A stretch of DNA of 34,971 nucleotides from an uncultured Rhodospirillales bacterium (GCA_903920145.1 CAIXKV010000020.1:1-34971); one strand, 5' to 3'. Shown: positions 7,100 through 15,858, numbered from the stretch's first letter. Notes: a model not told the origin generated them from the sequence alone. Numbers and translations: made by a program.

Positions 7100-8718
7100 G
7101 CCGCACGCTCCCGCAACTTATCGGCAAGAGCCCCGAGTTCCTCAATGATCTCCGTTTCGATCGCTCGCAACTCGTCGATCAACTCCAGCGGATCACGGTG
7201 TTCGACCTGGGTCTGGGATTGCGGTCTATAGCGGCCTGCCGACAGATTGAAGTCGTTGGCCCGGATCGTATCGACGGTCGCGAACCACCACTTCTCCGAC
7301 CACTCCGCCTTGGCGTCTCGGGTCTGCCAGTCAGCCCACGCCAAATCCCGTTGCCGAAAATCCTCCACCAGCGTCAGGAGATCGTCGGCTTCGATGGGCG
7401 TGTCGTGGTTGGCGTCCAGTTTATAGCCGTCGGCATCGGCATGGAGGAACAGCACCCGCTCCGTCCGACCACCCTTGCGGAACAACAGCACCGATGTCTT
7501 GACGCCCGAATACGGCTGAAATACGCCACCCGGCAGGCTGACGACGGCCAGAACGGTGTTGTTCTCGATCAACTGGCGGCGCAACTCCTTGTGCGCCCCG
7601 GTGCTGCCGAACAGCACGCCTTCGGGAACGACCACGCCGCACCGACCACCATCCTTCAGGCTGTTCATCATGTATTTTACGAACAGGAGTTCGGTCGCGG
7701 TGCCAGTGCCGACCCGCACGTCATCAACAATGCGGTCCTTGTCCAACTTTCCTGAAAACGGGGGATTGGCGAGCACGACATCGTAGCCGTTCAGCGGCAG
7801 CCCGCGTTCCGCCCGCTCCGCACGTTCCATGGTGCTGGTCAGGACATTGCGCTTCAGGATGTGAACATCGGACAGGCCGCGCAGCATCAGGTTCATGGTG
7901 GAAAGGCGCACCATGGCCGGATCGACATCGTTGCCGTAGAAGGTGGCGTGGCGAAGTTTGCTCAACAGCGGGGCGCTCAACTTGTCGCCGAAGCCGCGAC
8001 GGACGATCTTGCCGTCGAGTTCCGCTTCCCTGATCCCGGCAGCCGTCGAGTTCGCCAGCCGGATATGGTCATAGGCACCAACCAGGAAGCCAGCAGTTCC
8101 GGCGGCCGGGTCGTAGATGGTCTCGCCGACCTTGGGATCGATCATGGAGACGATCGCCCGGATGATGTGGCGCGGTGTGCGGAACTGGCCCAACTCGCCG
8201 GCCTGCTTGACCTGCTTCAGCACATGCTCGAACAGGTCGCCCTTGGTGTCGCCGTCCGCTTCATCGAGGTGGAGGTTGTCGATCAGGTTGACCACTTGGG
8301 ACAGGACGGTCGGTTCGTCAATCACCAAACGGGCATCGCGCAGGAAGTTGGTGGAGGTCTGTTCGGCGACCTCACGGTAAAACGCAAACACCTCGTCTCG
8401 CACCCAACGGACAAGGCCATCGCCGGTCATCTTGCTCCACACGCTCCACCGGAGACGGTCGGCCGGAACCTTGGTCATGCCCTGCGCGGTGGCGTTGAGC
8501 GGGTTGACCAAAGTCCACTCCCCGCCGAACATGCTATGGTATTCGGTCTTTTTGCCCCTGGCGATGTCCTTGTTGTCCTCGTCCAGACCCTCGACGAGAT
8601 AGAAGAAGAACAGGAACGCCATCTGCTCCGCGTTGGTCAGCGGGTTCGGGTAGCCGCCGCCATAAAGATAGTCGCGGATTTGCTCAACACCGCGCCGCAT
8701 TTCCGGGGTCATGGGCAT
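7096..8718 (-). CDS. hsdM: Type I restriction-modification methyltransferase HsdM
   Basis: A 540-residue N6-adenine methyltransferase subunit. Its N-terminal helical domain is followed by a SAM-binding motif I, DPAAGTAGFL (203-212), and the catalytic NPPF (318-321). Segments such as 'GQFRTPRHIIRAIVSMIDP' are typical of HsdM. With HsdS it methylates the host genome at the system's target. It starts 18 bp after the hsdR stop and overlaps hsdS, so the operon order is R-M-S. Length is normal and the catalytic residues look intact. Confidence 0.95.
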   Translation of the reverse strand: MPMTPEMRRGVEQIRDYLYGGGYPNPLTNAEQMAFLFFFYLVEGLDEDNKDIARGKKTEYHSMFGGEWTLVNPLNATAQGMTKVPADRLRWSVWSKMTGDGLVRWVRDEVFAFYREVAEQTSTNFLRDARLVIDEPTVLSQVVNLIDNLHLDEADGDTKGDLFEHVLKQVKQAGELGQFRTPRHIIRAIVSMIDPKVGETIYDPAAGTAGFLVGAYDHIRLANSTAAGIREAELDGKIVRRGFGDKLSAPLLSKLRHATFYGNDVDPAMVRLSTMNLMLRGLSDVHILKRNVLTSTMERAERAERGLPLNGYDVVLANPPFSGKLDKDRIVDDVRVGTGTATELLFVKYMMNSLKDGGRCGVVVPEGVLFGSTGAHKELRRQLIENNTVLAVVSLPGGVFQPYSGVKTSVLLFRKGGRTERVLFLHADADGYKLDANHDTPIEADDLLTLVEDFRQRDLAWADWQTRDAKAEWSEKWWFATVDTIRANDFNLSAGRYRPQSQTQVEHRDPLELIDELRAIETEIIEELGALADKLRERAA

Positions 8719-8736
8719 AAGGCTGGTTCCCGTCGT

Positions 8737-10875
8737 TCAACTGGCTTGTGATCGCGCCCCGGCTGTCCGCTCACCGTCGGCTGGCGCAGTAAACAGAGCA
8801 TCGTTGAGGCTGGCAAGCATCTCGTCCAACCGCTCTGCCCCACCAAACACCTGCCGCGCCCGCTGGATGCCTCCGTTCTCTGAAAAGGGGCTCTGCCGGA
8901 AATGGTAGGTTTCAAAACTTTCGAGGTCGCTGGCATTCGCCTTGATCTGGCTCTCGATGAGACGCAACAGCCGCATCTGGTCGCTATTGAAGGTCTGCCG
9001 TGCCAGCCACGCCTCGAACCTGATACCGAGCCCAACAGCCAACGCCTCGTCCTCCGGGGTTGGCGCGAAGTTGCCGCTGTCATCAATAACCCAGCCGCGC
9101 GTGGTCGGATCGATATGGTCATGGACATCAAGGGTCAACAACCGCCGGGACTCGCGGTTCGGGTCTCGTGGTTTGGACTGGGTTGTAAACCCGCCATCTG
9201 GCAGTTCATCCTCGTCATCGCCGTGGAAGTCAGCCACACCAACGAAATCGAACATGGTGAAGTTGACCTTCTTGATATGATCAGCCTTCCGGGTGCCACG
9301 GCCGCGCATCTGCTGGTAAAGAGTGGCGCTTCGGGTAAACCGCGCAAACACGAGGTTGACGGCTTCCGGATAGTCAAACCCCGTGTCCAGCATGTTGACG
9401 CTGACCAGGATCATGGGAAACTGCTCTTTCTTGAACCGTTCAATCCGCATCGCGGCATCGGCTGTGTCGTCGCCGCCCATGCCAGACACCACGAAGTCGG
9501 CATAGCGAACTTCCGGTGATGGCTTTTTGTCCGCAAAGGCTTGGTCGAACATCTGCGCCAACGCTTCGGCGTGCCGCTTGTTCACCGCAAACACGATGGT
9601 CTTGCCCCACTGCGGCGCACGGCGCACGCCGTCCTTCCCGGTGAAACCCTTTTCCAGGACATCGCGAAACTCCCGAACCATGGAGCGGTTGCGCTCCGGG
9701 ATCGTGAACTTGCGCTCCAGCGCGGACGGATCGACGGTGATGCTATCTTGCCCGGCGAACAGGACTTCGAACTCGTTTCGGGTCTGCTCGTCCATGGCCG
9801 ACCAATCCAACTCGTCGCGACGAACCTCGAAGCCGCCTTCAGCGGCTGTCCGCACGGTCATCGCCTTGTATATTTGATAGGGAACCAGATAGCCTTCCTG
9901 AACCGCCTGCCGTAGGGTGTAGCGGTAGGTTGGTTGCTCCACCTCGAAGAAGCGGAGGGTGTCCTTGATAAAGGCTCCGTCTTCAGGGTCTGGCAGGTTG
10001 TCAAGATCACGAAAGACGCAGGGTGTAGCGGTCAACCCGACCTGAACGCCGTCAAAGTGTTTGAGAACACCGCTCCACTTACCGTAGATCGAACGATGGC
10101 ACTCGTCTGAAATGACCAAATCGTAATAGCCAGATGAAAAGTTCGCGTATTCTCCGATAAAGGTTTGGAGGGTAGCGATAGTTATGACTTTCTCGTCCTT
10201 AAACTTGCCAGAACGCATAATGTGGCAGGGATAGTCGGGAAGATACTCTGCGAAAGCATCTTCTGTCTGTTTTGCGAGATTGATGCGATCCACAAGAAAC
10301 AAGACGCGGGTGATGGCATTTGCTTGGAACAGCCGCTTGATAAGTGCTGCCGCTGTGCGGGTCTTGCCGGTGCCGGTTGCCATCTCGACTAACATCTTGC
10401 GGCGCCCGAGGTTGATTTCGCGGCAAAGAGTATCTATACACTCCTTTTGATAAGGCCGTCCGGCGATATGTTTATCAATCGCAACGGTAAGCGGATCGAC
10501 GCGAAGTTTTTGTTTCGCGGCCCGGCGTTCAAGATCAGCCTGCGAAAATACCGTCTTGAGCGGCCGTGGGTGTGCCTCGGTCTCCCACTCCCAGAACCAA
10601 ACCTCTTCGCCGTTCGCAAGGAAGATGAACGGCACATTGAGTTGACGGGCGTATCCCAGGGCTTGGCCTTCGGCTTCGACAGGATTGATCGACGCGCGCT
10701 TGGCTTCCAGAACTGCCAGACTATGACCACGGCGGGAACACAGCGCATAGTCGGCCTTGGTTCCGTCGGGAAGCAGATACTCGAAATGAACGCTTCGCCC
10801 ATCGGTCAGGTTCCAACCGGCGTCTTTGAGTTGAGCATCGATTTTGACGCGGGAGAAGGCTTCGTTCGTCGCCAT
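8737..10875 (-). CDS. hsdR: Type I restriction endonuclease subunit HsdR (EcoEI-like)
   Basis: A 712-residue subunit, read from ATG 10875 ('MATNEAFSRVKIDAQL'); an upstream in-frame start at 10917 has no better ribosome-binding site. The PD-(D/E)xK nuclease site is D42 plus 'VLEAKR' (E57, K59). The translocase has Walker A 'GTGKT' (168-172), DECH (257-260), 'GLTATP', and the helicase motif 'QMRGRGTRKADH'. At ~700-800 residues it resembles the shorter EcoEI-type HsdR rather than the ~1,000-residue EcoKI type. It is the first gene of the hsd operon. The promoter should lie between 10876 and 11063, where palindrome copy 5 sits. Confidence 0.93.
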   Translation of the reverse strand: MATNEAFSRVKIDAQLKDAGWNLTDGRSVHFEYLLPDGTKADYALCSRRGHSLAVLEAKRASINPVEAEGQALGYARQLNVPFIFLANGEEVWFWEWETEAHPRPLKTVFSQADLERRAAKQKLRVDPLTVAIDKHIAGRPYQKECIDTLCREINLGRRKMLVEMATGTGKTRTAAALIKRLFQANAITRVLFLVDRINLAKQTEDAFAEYLPDYPCHIMRSGKFKDEKVITIATLQTFIGEYANFSSGYYDLVISDECHRSIYGKWSGVLKHFDGVQVGLTATPCVFRDLDNLPDPEDGAFIKDTLRFFEVEQPTYRYTLRQAVQEGYLVPYQIYKAMTVRTAAEGGFEVRRDELDWSAMDEQTRNEFEVLFAGQDSITVDPSALERKFTIPERNRSMVREFRDVLEKGFTGKDGVRRAPQWGKTIVFAVNKRHAEALAQMFDQAFADKKPSPEVRYADFVVSGMGGDDTADAAMRIERFKKEQFPMILVSVNMLDTGFDYPEAVNLVFARFTRSATLYQQMRGRGTRKADHIKKVNFTMFDFVGVADFHGDDEDELPDGGFTTQSKPRDPNRESRRLLTLDVHDHIDPTTRGWVIDDSGNFAPTPEDEALAVGLGIRFEAWLARQTFNSDQMRLLRLIESQIKANASDLESFETYHFRQSPFSENGGIQRARQVFGGAERLDEMLASLNDALFTAPADGERTAGARSQAS

Positions 10876-10985
10876 ATTGCCACCAGGGCCGTGGATTATG
10901 TCGAGAGAATACCACAATCACGGCGTAGAGGAAGGCGCGCGTCGGGGCCGATCACCTGGACACGTCATCAACGAGTTTCCAGTGC

Positions 10986-11000
10986 CCCACTAATAGTGGG
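10986..11000. repeat. Element palindrome, copy 5
   Basis: CCCACTAATAGTGGG, seven-base arms around one A. It lies ~110 bp upstream of hsdR, in the gap before the unknown gene at 11064, and is therefore a candidate operator for the hsd operon. Confidence 0.9.
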
Positions 11001-11063
11001 AAAGCGCGCCAGAACCAGGGCGTCCCGAGAGCCAAGCCAAGGCATGCGTCCTTATCGTCGTTT

Positions 11064-11588
11064 CTATCTGCGCGCACCTTTAGAGATGGCTTCAGAAGAA
11101 GCAGGCTGTGGATCTCCGGCAGCGTGGAGAATGCTTCCGTGTTCCTTTGACAATAATATTGGCCCACTCCTTATCTGGCCTATCACCTCACGACTAATAT
11201 CATCCGACCATTCAAAGCCAAATATCCACGCCCATATGCGTTGTTGTTTAAGTTGCGGTGTATCGATATCACTATTGTGCGCTCCTCGCGGAGCAAATCG
11301 CGTTCCGCTATTTACAACAAGATAGTTTATTTGCGGTATCGGTTCTCTTCCTCTCGATTGATTTAGGCAGTAAATAGCCCATTTAACAAGTCCAAGGGGA
11401 TATCGGAGATTTAGCGGTGTGTATTTTGTTCCCGTGACCTGCTCATTTACGATGGGAGCAATATCCCCGAATGTGATCTTTATGTTCTCAAAGACGACGC
11501 CAGATCGACCATGATCAGCCTGATCTCTAACGATCCTGATGAGATGCTTAAAGATGACGATTGCGGGCTCTCGATGATCGACGGCCAT
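11064..11588 (-). CDS. Hypothetical protein upstream of hsdR
   Basis: This 174-residue protein is read from ATG 11588, which has GGGGGAGAG just upstream; the frame is open to 11603. The middle reads 'LRYPLGLVKWAIYCLNQSRG..PIPQINYLVVNSGTRFAPRGA'. That is reminiscent of small proteins carrying a 'P-P-L-x-x-L-V-V-N' motif, but I cannot name a family. A later 'IWAWIFGFEW' is aromatic-rich. It lies on the same strand as the hsd genes with a ~190 bp gap, so it may be co-transcribed as an accessory gene. Codon use is more AT-rich than in hsdRMS. Confidence 0.55.
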   Translation of the reverse strand: MAVDHREPAIVIFKHLIRIVRDQADHGRSGVVFENIKITFGDIAPIVNEQVTGTKYTPLNLRYPLGLVKWAIYCLNQSRGREPIPQINYLVVNSGTRFAPRGAHNSDIDTPQLKQQRIWAWIFGFEWSDDISREVIGQIRSGPILLSKEHGSILHAAGDPQPASSEAISKGARR

Positions 11589-11828
11589 CTTGCTCTCCCC
11601 CATAAGCGCGGAACATCGAAGGGAAGGCTACCATAGCCCACATGGTCGGTGCCAGACCGCTCGGACAGCCCTGCCCAAAGAGCGCCAGAAAAAACCTCAT
11701 ATAATCCGCATTCTATGGGGTTCTGCCCCAAACCCGCACCAACACAGAGTTTCAATCAGGGGTTGATTTCGGCTCTGCCAGGAAACATAATAATAGGTAG
11801 GAAAACACAGCATTTAATGAGGTTCGCT

Positions 11829-12395
11829 ATGAAACAGGCACGCGTTCTGACGGAGCAGGAACAGAAGCGGTTGCTGGCCGTGGTAGCACAGGGCAAGCAC
11901 GCGGCCAGGAACCGGCTGGCAGTGATCTTGTCCTATCAGGCAGGGCTGCGGGTGGGGGAGATTGCTTCACTATTAGTGAAGGATGTCTACACGCCAGAGG
12001 GCATCGTGCGGGAGCAGGTGCGCTTGTCGGCGGAGATCACGAAGGGCGGCAACGCCCGTGTGGCGTTCGTAAACGCCAAACTCCAGAAGGAACTGGAGCG
12101 ATACCTTCCCACTATTAGTGGGAGAAAGCCCGATCAGCCGTTGCTGATGACGCAGAAGCGGACGGCGTTTAGCCCGAACACGCTTTGCCAGTTGATGGGG
12201 CAGTTGTATACAGCGGCCGGGCTTGATGGCGCGACCAGTCATTCGGGTCGTAGGTTTTTTATCACGAAGTTGGCCCATTCAGGTATCAGCCCGAAGGTGA
12301 TTATGACGCTGGCGGGGCACAAGCACCTAACGACAACGCAGCGCTACATCGAGGTCAATGACGACCTGATGCGCGCTGCGGTTGAAGTGCTGTAG
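11829..12395 (+). CDS. Short tyrosine recombinase (catalytic domain only)
   Basis: A 188-residue XerC/integrase-like enzyme read from ATG 11829; the frame is open to 11649 but that part has no protein character. All catalytic residues are visible: R41 in 'AGLRVGEIASL', K72, H138 and R141 in 'SHSGRR', H164 in 'LAGHKHLTTTQRYIE', and nucleophile Y173. The SAM-like N-terminal DNA-clamp domain is missing, as in FimB/FimE-type invertases. Two element palindromes lie inside the reading frame, encoding residues around 47-51 (SLLVK) and 94-98 (PTISG), without breaking it. It ends seven bases from the convergent gene at 12403. It is probably an active recombinase with an unknown target. Confidence 0.85.
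   Translation: MKQARVLTEQEQKRLLAVVAQGKHAARNRLAVILSYQAGLRVGEIASLLVKDVYTPEGIVREQVRLSAEITKGGNARVAFVNAKLQKELERYLPTISGRKPDQPLLMTQKRTAFSPNTLCQLMGQLYTAAGLDGATSHSGRRFFITKLAHSGISPKVIMTLAGHKHLTTTQRYIEVNDDLMRAAVEVL
11965..11981. repeat. Element palindrome, copy 6 (TT/AA variant, in coding sequence)
   Basis: CTTCACTATTAGTGAAG, eight-base arms around one T. The usual CC..GG next to the core is replaced by TT..AA on both sides, a compensating change that keeps the symmetry. It lies inside the recombinase gene. Confidence 0.85.
12107..12123. repeat. Element palindrome, copy 7 (in coding sequence)
   Basis: TCCCACTATTAGTGGGA, eight-base arms. It encodes PTISG in the recombinase, between the conserved lysine and the H-x-x-R box. 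Confidence 0.9.
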
Positions 12396-12402
12396 GGTGC
12401 TG

Positions 12403-12942
12403 TTATGCTGCCGTTTCCTGCTCAAGTTCGGAGATATGCTGTTCCCACTCTTCGATCATAGCGAGGTAGGGATCATCGGGCCGGGTTCCCTTGATGAAGG
12501 AAAACATCTTATAGAAGCCCTCAATCAGGTTCTTGTATTTCATCGACACAGGCAGGCACTCATTCGCGCCCGGCATAACAGCCGGCATCGAGACAGGCCG
12601 GCTACTTGCTTCGTCGCAGACCATTTTGATTTTCTCTTGAAGATTTAAAATGTTGACCGACAACCTAGCCAAAATATCCAACTCAACCATAGTTTCAAAG
12701 ATGATAATGTCAGGCCAGTAATCGCTCTTGTCAAGCAGCCAAGCGCTGATCATCACATCGGGGCTTCCGATCAGTTTATAAGTCCCAGACCCATAGGGCA
12801 TACCAAGCACCTTTCCAAACATCGTCGTATTGTGCGAGCCAAACTCCCAAATAGGGCTCCCATCCCACAAGGCGAACTTATTATCAACAACACCATTCCA
12901 GGTGTTGGCGATTTGATACTTGACGATCATATAGCAACCCAT
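12403..12942 (-). CDS. Hypothetical protein
   Basis: This 179-residue protein is read from ATG 12942 ('MGCYMIVKYQIANTWNG'), which has GGAGG about six bases upstream; the longer frame to 13017 would overlap the next gene. It shows a beta-rich first half ('GVVDNKFALWDGSPIWEFGSHNTTMFG') and a helical second half ending 'MIEEWEQHISELEQETAA'. No catalytic motif, signal peptide or membrane segment is clear. It lies 31 bp downstream of the 12974 gene on the same strand, so the two probably form an operon. I do not recognise the family. Confidence 0.6.
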   Translation of the reverse strand: MGCYMIVKYQIANTWNGVVDNKFALWDGSPIWEFGSHNTTMFGKVLGMPYGSGTYKLIGSPDVMISAWLLDKSDYWPDIIIFETMVELDILARLSVNILNLQEKIKMVCDEASSRPVSMPAVMPGANECLPVSMKYKNLIEGFYKMFSFIKGTRPDDPYLAMIEEWEQHISELEQETAA

Positions 12943-12973
12943 TTTAGCCTCCGTATGGTTGGTTTTTGCGTGT

Positions 12974-13609
12974 TTAGTCGTCCTTGCGCTTGTCATGGTT
13001 CTTGAGCCACATTTCAACGATAGGCGGAAGTTTCATTTCACTCTCGTCAGGCTGAGAAAGCCTATCAATAGCCCACTTAATCGCAGATTGTTGCGCCGAG
13101 TTGCGCTTGTTTTTATTACTTTGCTTGATGCTACCCTTTCCCCAACCTTTTTCGGAATACTCGTCGTAAAACTCGTTCGGGATGGGCGGGGGATAATCTT
13201 CGATACGTTCGAACGGAGACCACTTGTCTTCAACCCGGTCAGACCGAGTGAACAGGTTTTGATCTGACAGGCTCAGTTGCTCGAAGCGTTCGATAATGGC
13301 TTCACTTTTAGTGAAAATCTTCCTGCGCAACTTCTGTGTTTGATCATACGGCTTTTTAGCAATCAGGTTCGAAAAACGGATGAGTTTCTTGATGTCCTCC
13401 CAGAGTTTCTCGGCATCAGCTGAAGCGTTATCTTTGAACGTGTTGTAAGTCATAGAACCGTCGATAGTCTGTACTTCTTCCTCGGTCAGCAGGCCCCGCA
13501 GAAGGGCGATTTTAATGACGGCTTCCTCGTCGGTTTCCAAGTTCTCCAGCATTTGCCGAAGTTTGGCGATCTTGAACCGCTTTGCGATGTCATCTTCAGG
13601 AATAGCCAT
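12974..13609 (-). CDS. Hypothetical charged protein
   Basis: This 211-residue protein starts at ATG 13609 with a weak GGAAG site upstream. It is highly charged and mainly helical ('IAKRFKIAKLRQMLENLETDEEAV', 'KKLIRFSNLIAKK'), with a basic, Asn/Gln-rich stretch ('KGSIKQSNKNKRNSAQQSAIKWAID') and a charged C-terminus. It may bind nucleic acid, but that rests only on composition. It is followed at 31 bp by the 12403 gene. A degenerate palindrome lies inside it at 13301-13315. Family unknown. Confidence 0.6.
   Translation of the reverse strand: MAIPEDDIAKRFKIAKLRQMLENLETDEEAVIKIALLRGLLTEEEVQTIDGSMTYNTFKDNASADAEKLWEDIKKLIRFSNLIAKKPYDQTQKLRRKIFTKSEAIIERFEQLSLSDQNLFTRSDRVEDKWSPFERIEDYPPPIPNEFYDEYSEKGWGKGSIKQSNKNKRNSAQQSAIKWAIDRLSQPDESEMKLPPIVEMWLKNHDKRKDD
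13301..13315. repeat. Element palindrome, degenerate TT/AA copy 8
   Basis: TTCACTTTTAGTGAA: six-base arms TTCACT/AGTGAA match, but the centre is TTT instead of AWT. It lies inside the 12974 gene and may be a chance match. Confidence 0.45.
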
Positions 13610-13638
13610 TGGTCATCTTCCGAGTGAAGGAGGGAAGA

Positions 13639-13664
13639 TCGGCGGGCTTTGAGACCCGCCGATT
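13639..13664 (-). terminator. Hairpin after the AT-hook gene
   Basis: ATCGGCGGG pairs with CCCGCCGAT around an eight-base loop. It lies between the 13681 stop and the 13609 start on the minus strand. The T-run is weak. Confidence 0.5.
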
Positions 13665-13666
13665 TC

Positions 13667-13679
13667 CCACTATTAGTGG
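13667..13679. repeat. Element palindrome, copy 9
   Basis: CCACTATTAGTGG, directly after the stop of the frameshifted AT-hook gene and next to the hairpin at 13639-13664. Confidence 0.85.
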
Positions 13680-13680
13680 C

Positions 13681-15010
13681 TTACGCGGCTTTGCGGAGCG
13701 TCTTGCGCAGTTCCTCGATCGCCTTCTCGTTAGCGACCGGGATACCCAACTTGCGAGCGAGGCCCGACACCGCACCCTTGACCGCAGCGTTGGTCTCGTC
13801 GAAGTCCAGCGGCCCGATGATCTCCAACTCGCCGTTGATGACCCGAGCAGCCAGGATCACCATCCCAGCAGTCGCGGTGATCACCTCCGGCTTCGGCACC
13901 GTCGCGACGGGCACGATCTCCTCGTTGGTAGCGATCAGCACCGCATCGTCCTCGCTCATAACGATCCGCGCCGTCGGCTTGGTCGGCCGGGTCAAGCCGC
14001 GCTCGAAGTTGATGATGCCGAACAGCTTCTTGCCGTAGCCCTTCTCTTCAAAGGCTTCGATGAAGTCGGCAACATCCGCAGGCAAAACTCCCTTGCGGTT
14101 AAGGTGCTTCAAGACGTAGGCATACTTTTCAGCACTGCGGTTGTGAACCCACTTGGTCAAGTTTTTCAGACCAGCGAACTCAACCGCTTCGGCGCTGAAG
14201 TCGAACTTTCCCCAGAACAAGCGGGCCGCCTGGAAGTAGAAGGCGCCTTCCCCGTAGTTGAAGATCAATCTGCCGACGCTGACCAGCCTTGATCAGTTCA
14301 GCCAAACCCTCGTTGGTCTCGACCGCGTTAGTCAGGTATTCGTGAACCATCGCGATCTGGACGTAGGTGCGGCGGTGGCCGAACTCCCGGAACTCCTCCA
14401 GCGAAGCCTCAACCGCGTTGACGCGGCTGATCAACTCCTCAAGCGAGCGGTAGGGCTTGGCGAGATCCAGATCAGCCGCCTTACCACGCTTCACGATGTT
14501 GTCCAGTTCCGAGTGGGTGGTCGGCGTCAGGACCGGAACCGTCGAAACGACCGGCTGCCGCACCATCGGCAGAGGCGCCTTAGTCCCACTATTAGTGGGA
14601 GCCGGGCTGTTGCTGTTGACCGGAGCCGGGACCGTGCTCACCGAAGGGGCGGCCACCTGCGCCTTCTTCGGGCGACCGGGCTTGCCCTTGGTCTTGGTCG
14701 TGAAGGTCACGACCCGCGTTTCGGTCGTCGTCTCCGGGACGACCGGGGCGTCGGGGGTGGCCGTGATGACCGGCGTATCGGTGTTAGCCTGAAGGGCCTG
14801 CCGCGCCTTCACCTTCGCGATGATTTCCTTCGCGGTGGGCTCGCGGGTTTCGGGGGCCACCACTTCAGTGGTGGTCGGGACCGGCTGCGTTTCCAGCCGC
14901 ACAAGGTAGGCACCATTGGCGTAGCCGAAGTTGGTGCCGAGGGAGAGGTCGAACGCCTGCTTGGTTTCGGTGGCAGGAGCGACGTTCTGATTGCTGATGA
15001 TCTTACGCAT
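13681..15010 (-). pseudogene. Pro/Thr-rich AT-hook protein with a frameshift (two frames)
   Basis: Frame one runs from ATG 15010 ('MRKIISNQNVAPATETKQAF') to about 14275, then drifts into a Leu/Arg-rich tail ending at 14180. Frame two continues naturally from about 14275 ('LIFNYGEGAFYFQAARLFWG') to the stop at 13681; its only start there would be a TTG. Joined, they give one protein of ~440 residues. It has an ordered N-terminus, a disordered Pro/Thr/Val-rich middle (residues ~42-165) holding an AT-hook-like KGKPGRPKK (108-116), and a helical C-terminal domain. DNA binding is a reasonable inference. A palindrome encodes PTNSG at ~138-142. The break may be a real mutation, recoding, or a sequencing error; no classical slippery heptamer is seen. 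Confidence 0.65.
14584..14600. repeat. Element palindrome, copy 10 (in coding sequence)
   Basis: TCCCACTATTAGTGGGA, eight-base arms, inside the disordered region of the AT-hook gene. Confidence 0.9.
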
Positions 15011-15380
15011 AACTTTTTTCCTTTCGGAGCATTGACTGATATGGGATAGTGTGTAGGCAAACTTGATACTGACCGTTTTGCGTAGAGCCAGGACACCTCC
15101 ATCGTGGTTATCGGATTGCCAAATAGACGAAACAAGACATTGAGCGGATGCTTTTGGGAAAGGCGCGCTATCACTACATGTTCCGGCGCTATAGTGAAGG
15201 CATGGCTTCCCCGTTCGCTGCCAACTGCCAGTTAGGCAGGTTGTGCGGTATTTTTACTTATTCACAATGTCCAACAACCCGCATGCGTTTTTTTAGTTAG
15301 AACGTAGCGTTCTGCTACTGGCACTTTCTCGCACGCATTGTAGATCAGCTTGCTTCTTCAATCTGGTTCGCTTCGGGCAC
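15011..15380. other. Promoter-side intergenic region of the AT-hook gene
   Basis: No gene is visible in ~370 bp. The segment next to 15010 holds an A/G-rich ribosome-binding region (GAAAGGAAAAAAG). Two similar 7-mers, GCGCTAT, lie 24 bp apart near 15164 and 15188. Nothing else is clear. Confidence 0.3.
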
Positions 15381-15416
15381 AAAAAAAAGACGCGCCGGGG
15401 TTGCCCCCGACACGCC
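15381..15416 (-). terminator. Rho-independent terminator
   Basis: On the minus strand a 12-position GC-rich stem (15389-15400 with 15405-15416, closed partly by G-U pairs) is followed by T8 (15381-15388). It ends the transcript of the small minus-strand ORF at 15465. Confidence 0.75.
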
Positions 15417-15464
15417 CTGTTGCGCACTGCGCTTACCGGACAGATCTATTTGCTAAGGCACAGC

Positions 15465-15707
15465 CTACATATTCCGGCCGCCTATGTAAAGGATGAACAA
15501 ACGCCTCGCGGGCATAGCAAATATGTAAATACCGAATGCCATATGGCCTGAATATTGCTTGATGACATCTTTATCGGGCATTTTATCACTGTGGTATTTT
15601 ATATGCTTTCTCGTAGGTGTCCAACATTTTATCCATCTTTGTCGCAAACTCATCCGGCTTGCCCCACTATTAGTGAAGCCGACTTCCCGGTTGGCGTAGC
15701 CAACCAT
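15465..15707 (-). pseudogene. Small ORF disrupted near a palindrome copy
   Basis: An 80-codon frame starts 'MVGYANREVGFTNSGASRM' and ends 'LYIGGRNM' at 15465, but the part after the palindrome is poor in protein character. A one-base shift at the palindrome's right edge instead gives 'GKPDEFATKMDKMLDTYEKA', ending 'YKIPQ' with a stop near 15572, which looks like a natural small-protein C-terminus. The likely original is a ~37-residue (or longer) protein in the second frame, broken at palindrome copy 11. A terminator follows at 15381-15416. Function unknown. Confidence 0.4.
15665..15675. repeat. Element palindrome, copy 11 (mixed arms)
   Basis: The CACTATTAGTG core is intact, but the flanks are CCC on the left and AAG on the right: half of the GC variant joined to half of the TT/AA variant. 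It lies inside the small broken ORF. Confidence 0.7.
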
Positions 15708-15761
15708 CTTCCTGCCATCAGCGATCGGTTTGGTCTGTGGCTGATGAATGGCCCGGCACTG

Positions 15762-15780
15762 GTCCCACTAATAGTGGGAC
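15762..15780. repeat. Element palindrome, copy 12 (longest)
   Basis: GTCCCACTAATAGTGGGAC, perfect nine-base arms around one A. This is the best copy in the window, at the left border of the ori2 repeat block. Confidence 0.92.
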
Positions 15781-15858
15781 GAATGGACCTAAATGGCGCC
15801 CATTATTGCGGCCGTGTCGGCTAACAAAAGGCCCATTGATGTGGTGGAACGAGAAATA

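Noticed and set aside
7861-8751. 296-codon plus-strand frame opposite hsdM
   Set aside because: Shadow of the methyltransferase, which has all expected motifs.
14855-14876. CCACCACTTCAGTGGTGG palindrome
   Set aside because: Different core (CACTTCAGTG) from the element family and inside a Thr/Val-rich coding stretch; likely chance.
14258-15049. 263-codon plus-strand frame opposite the AT-hook gene
   Set aside because: Arg/Gly-rich antisense product; the minus frame has the structured N-terminus and ribosome-binding region.
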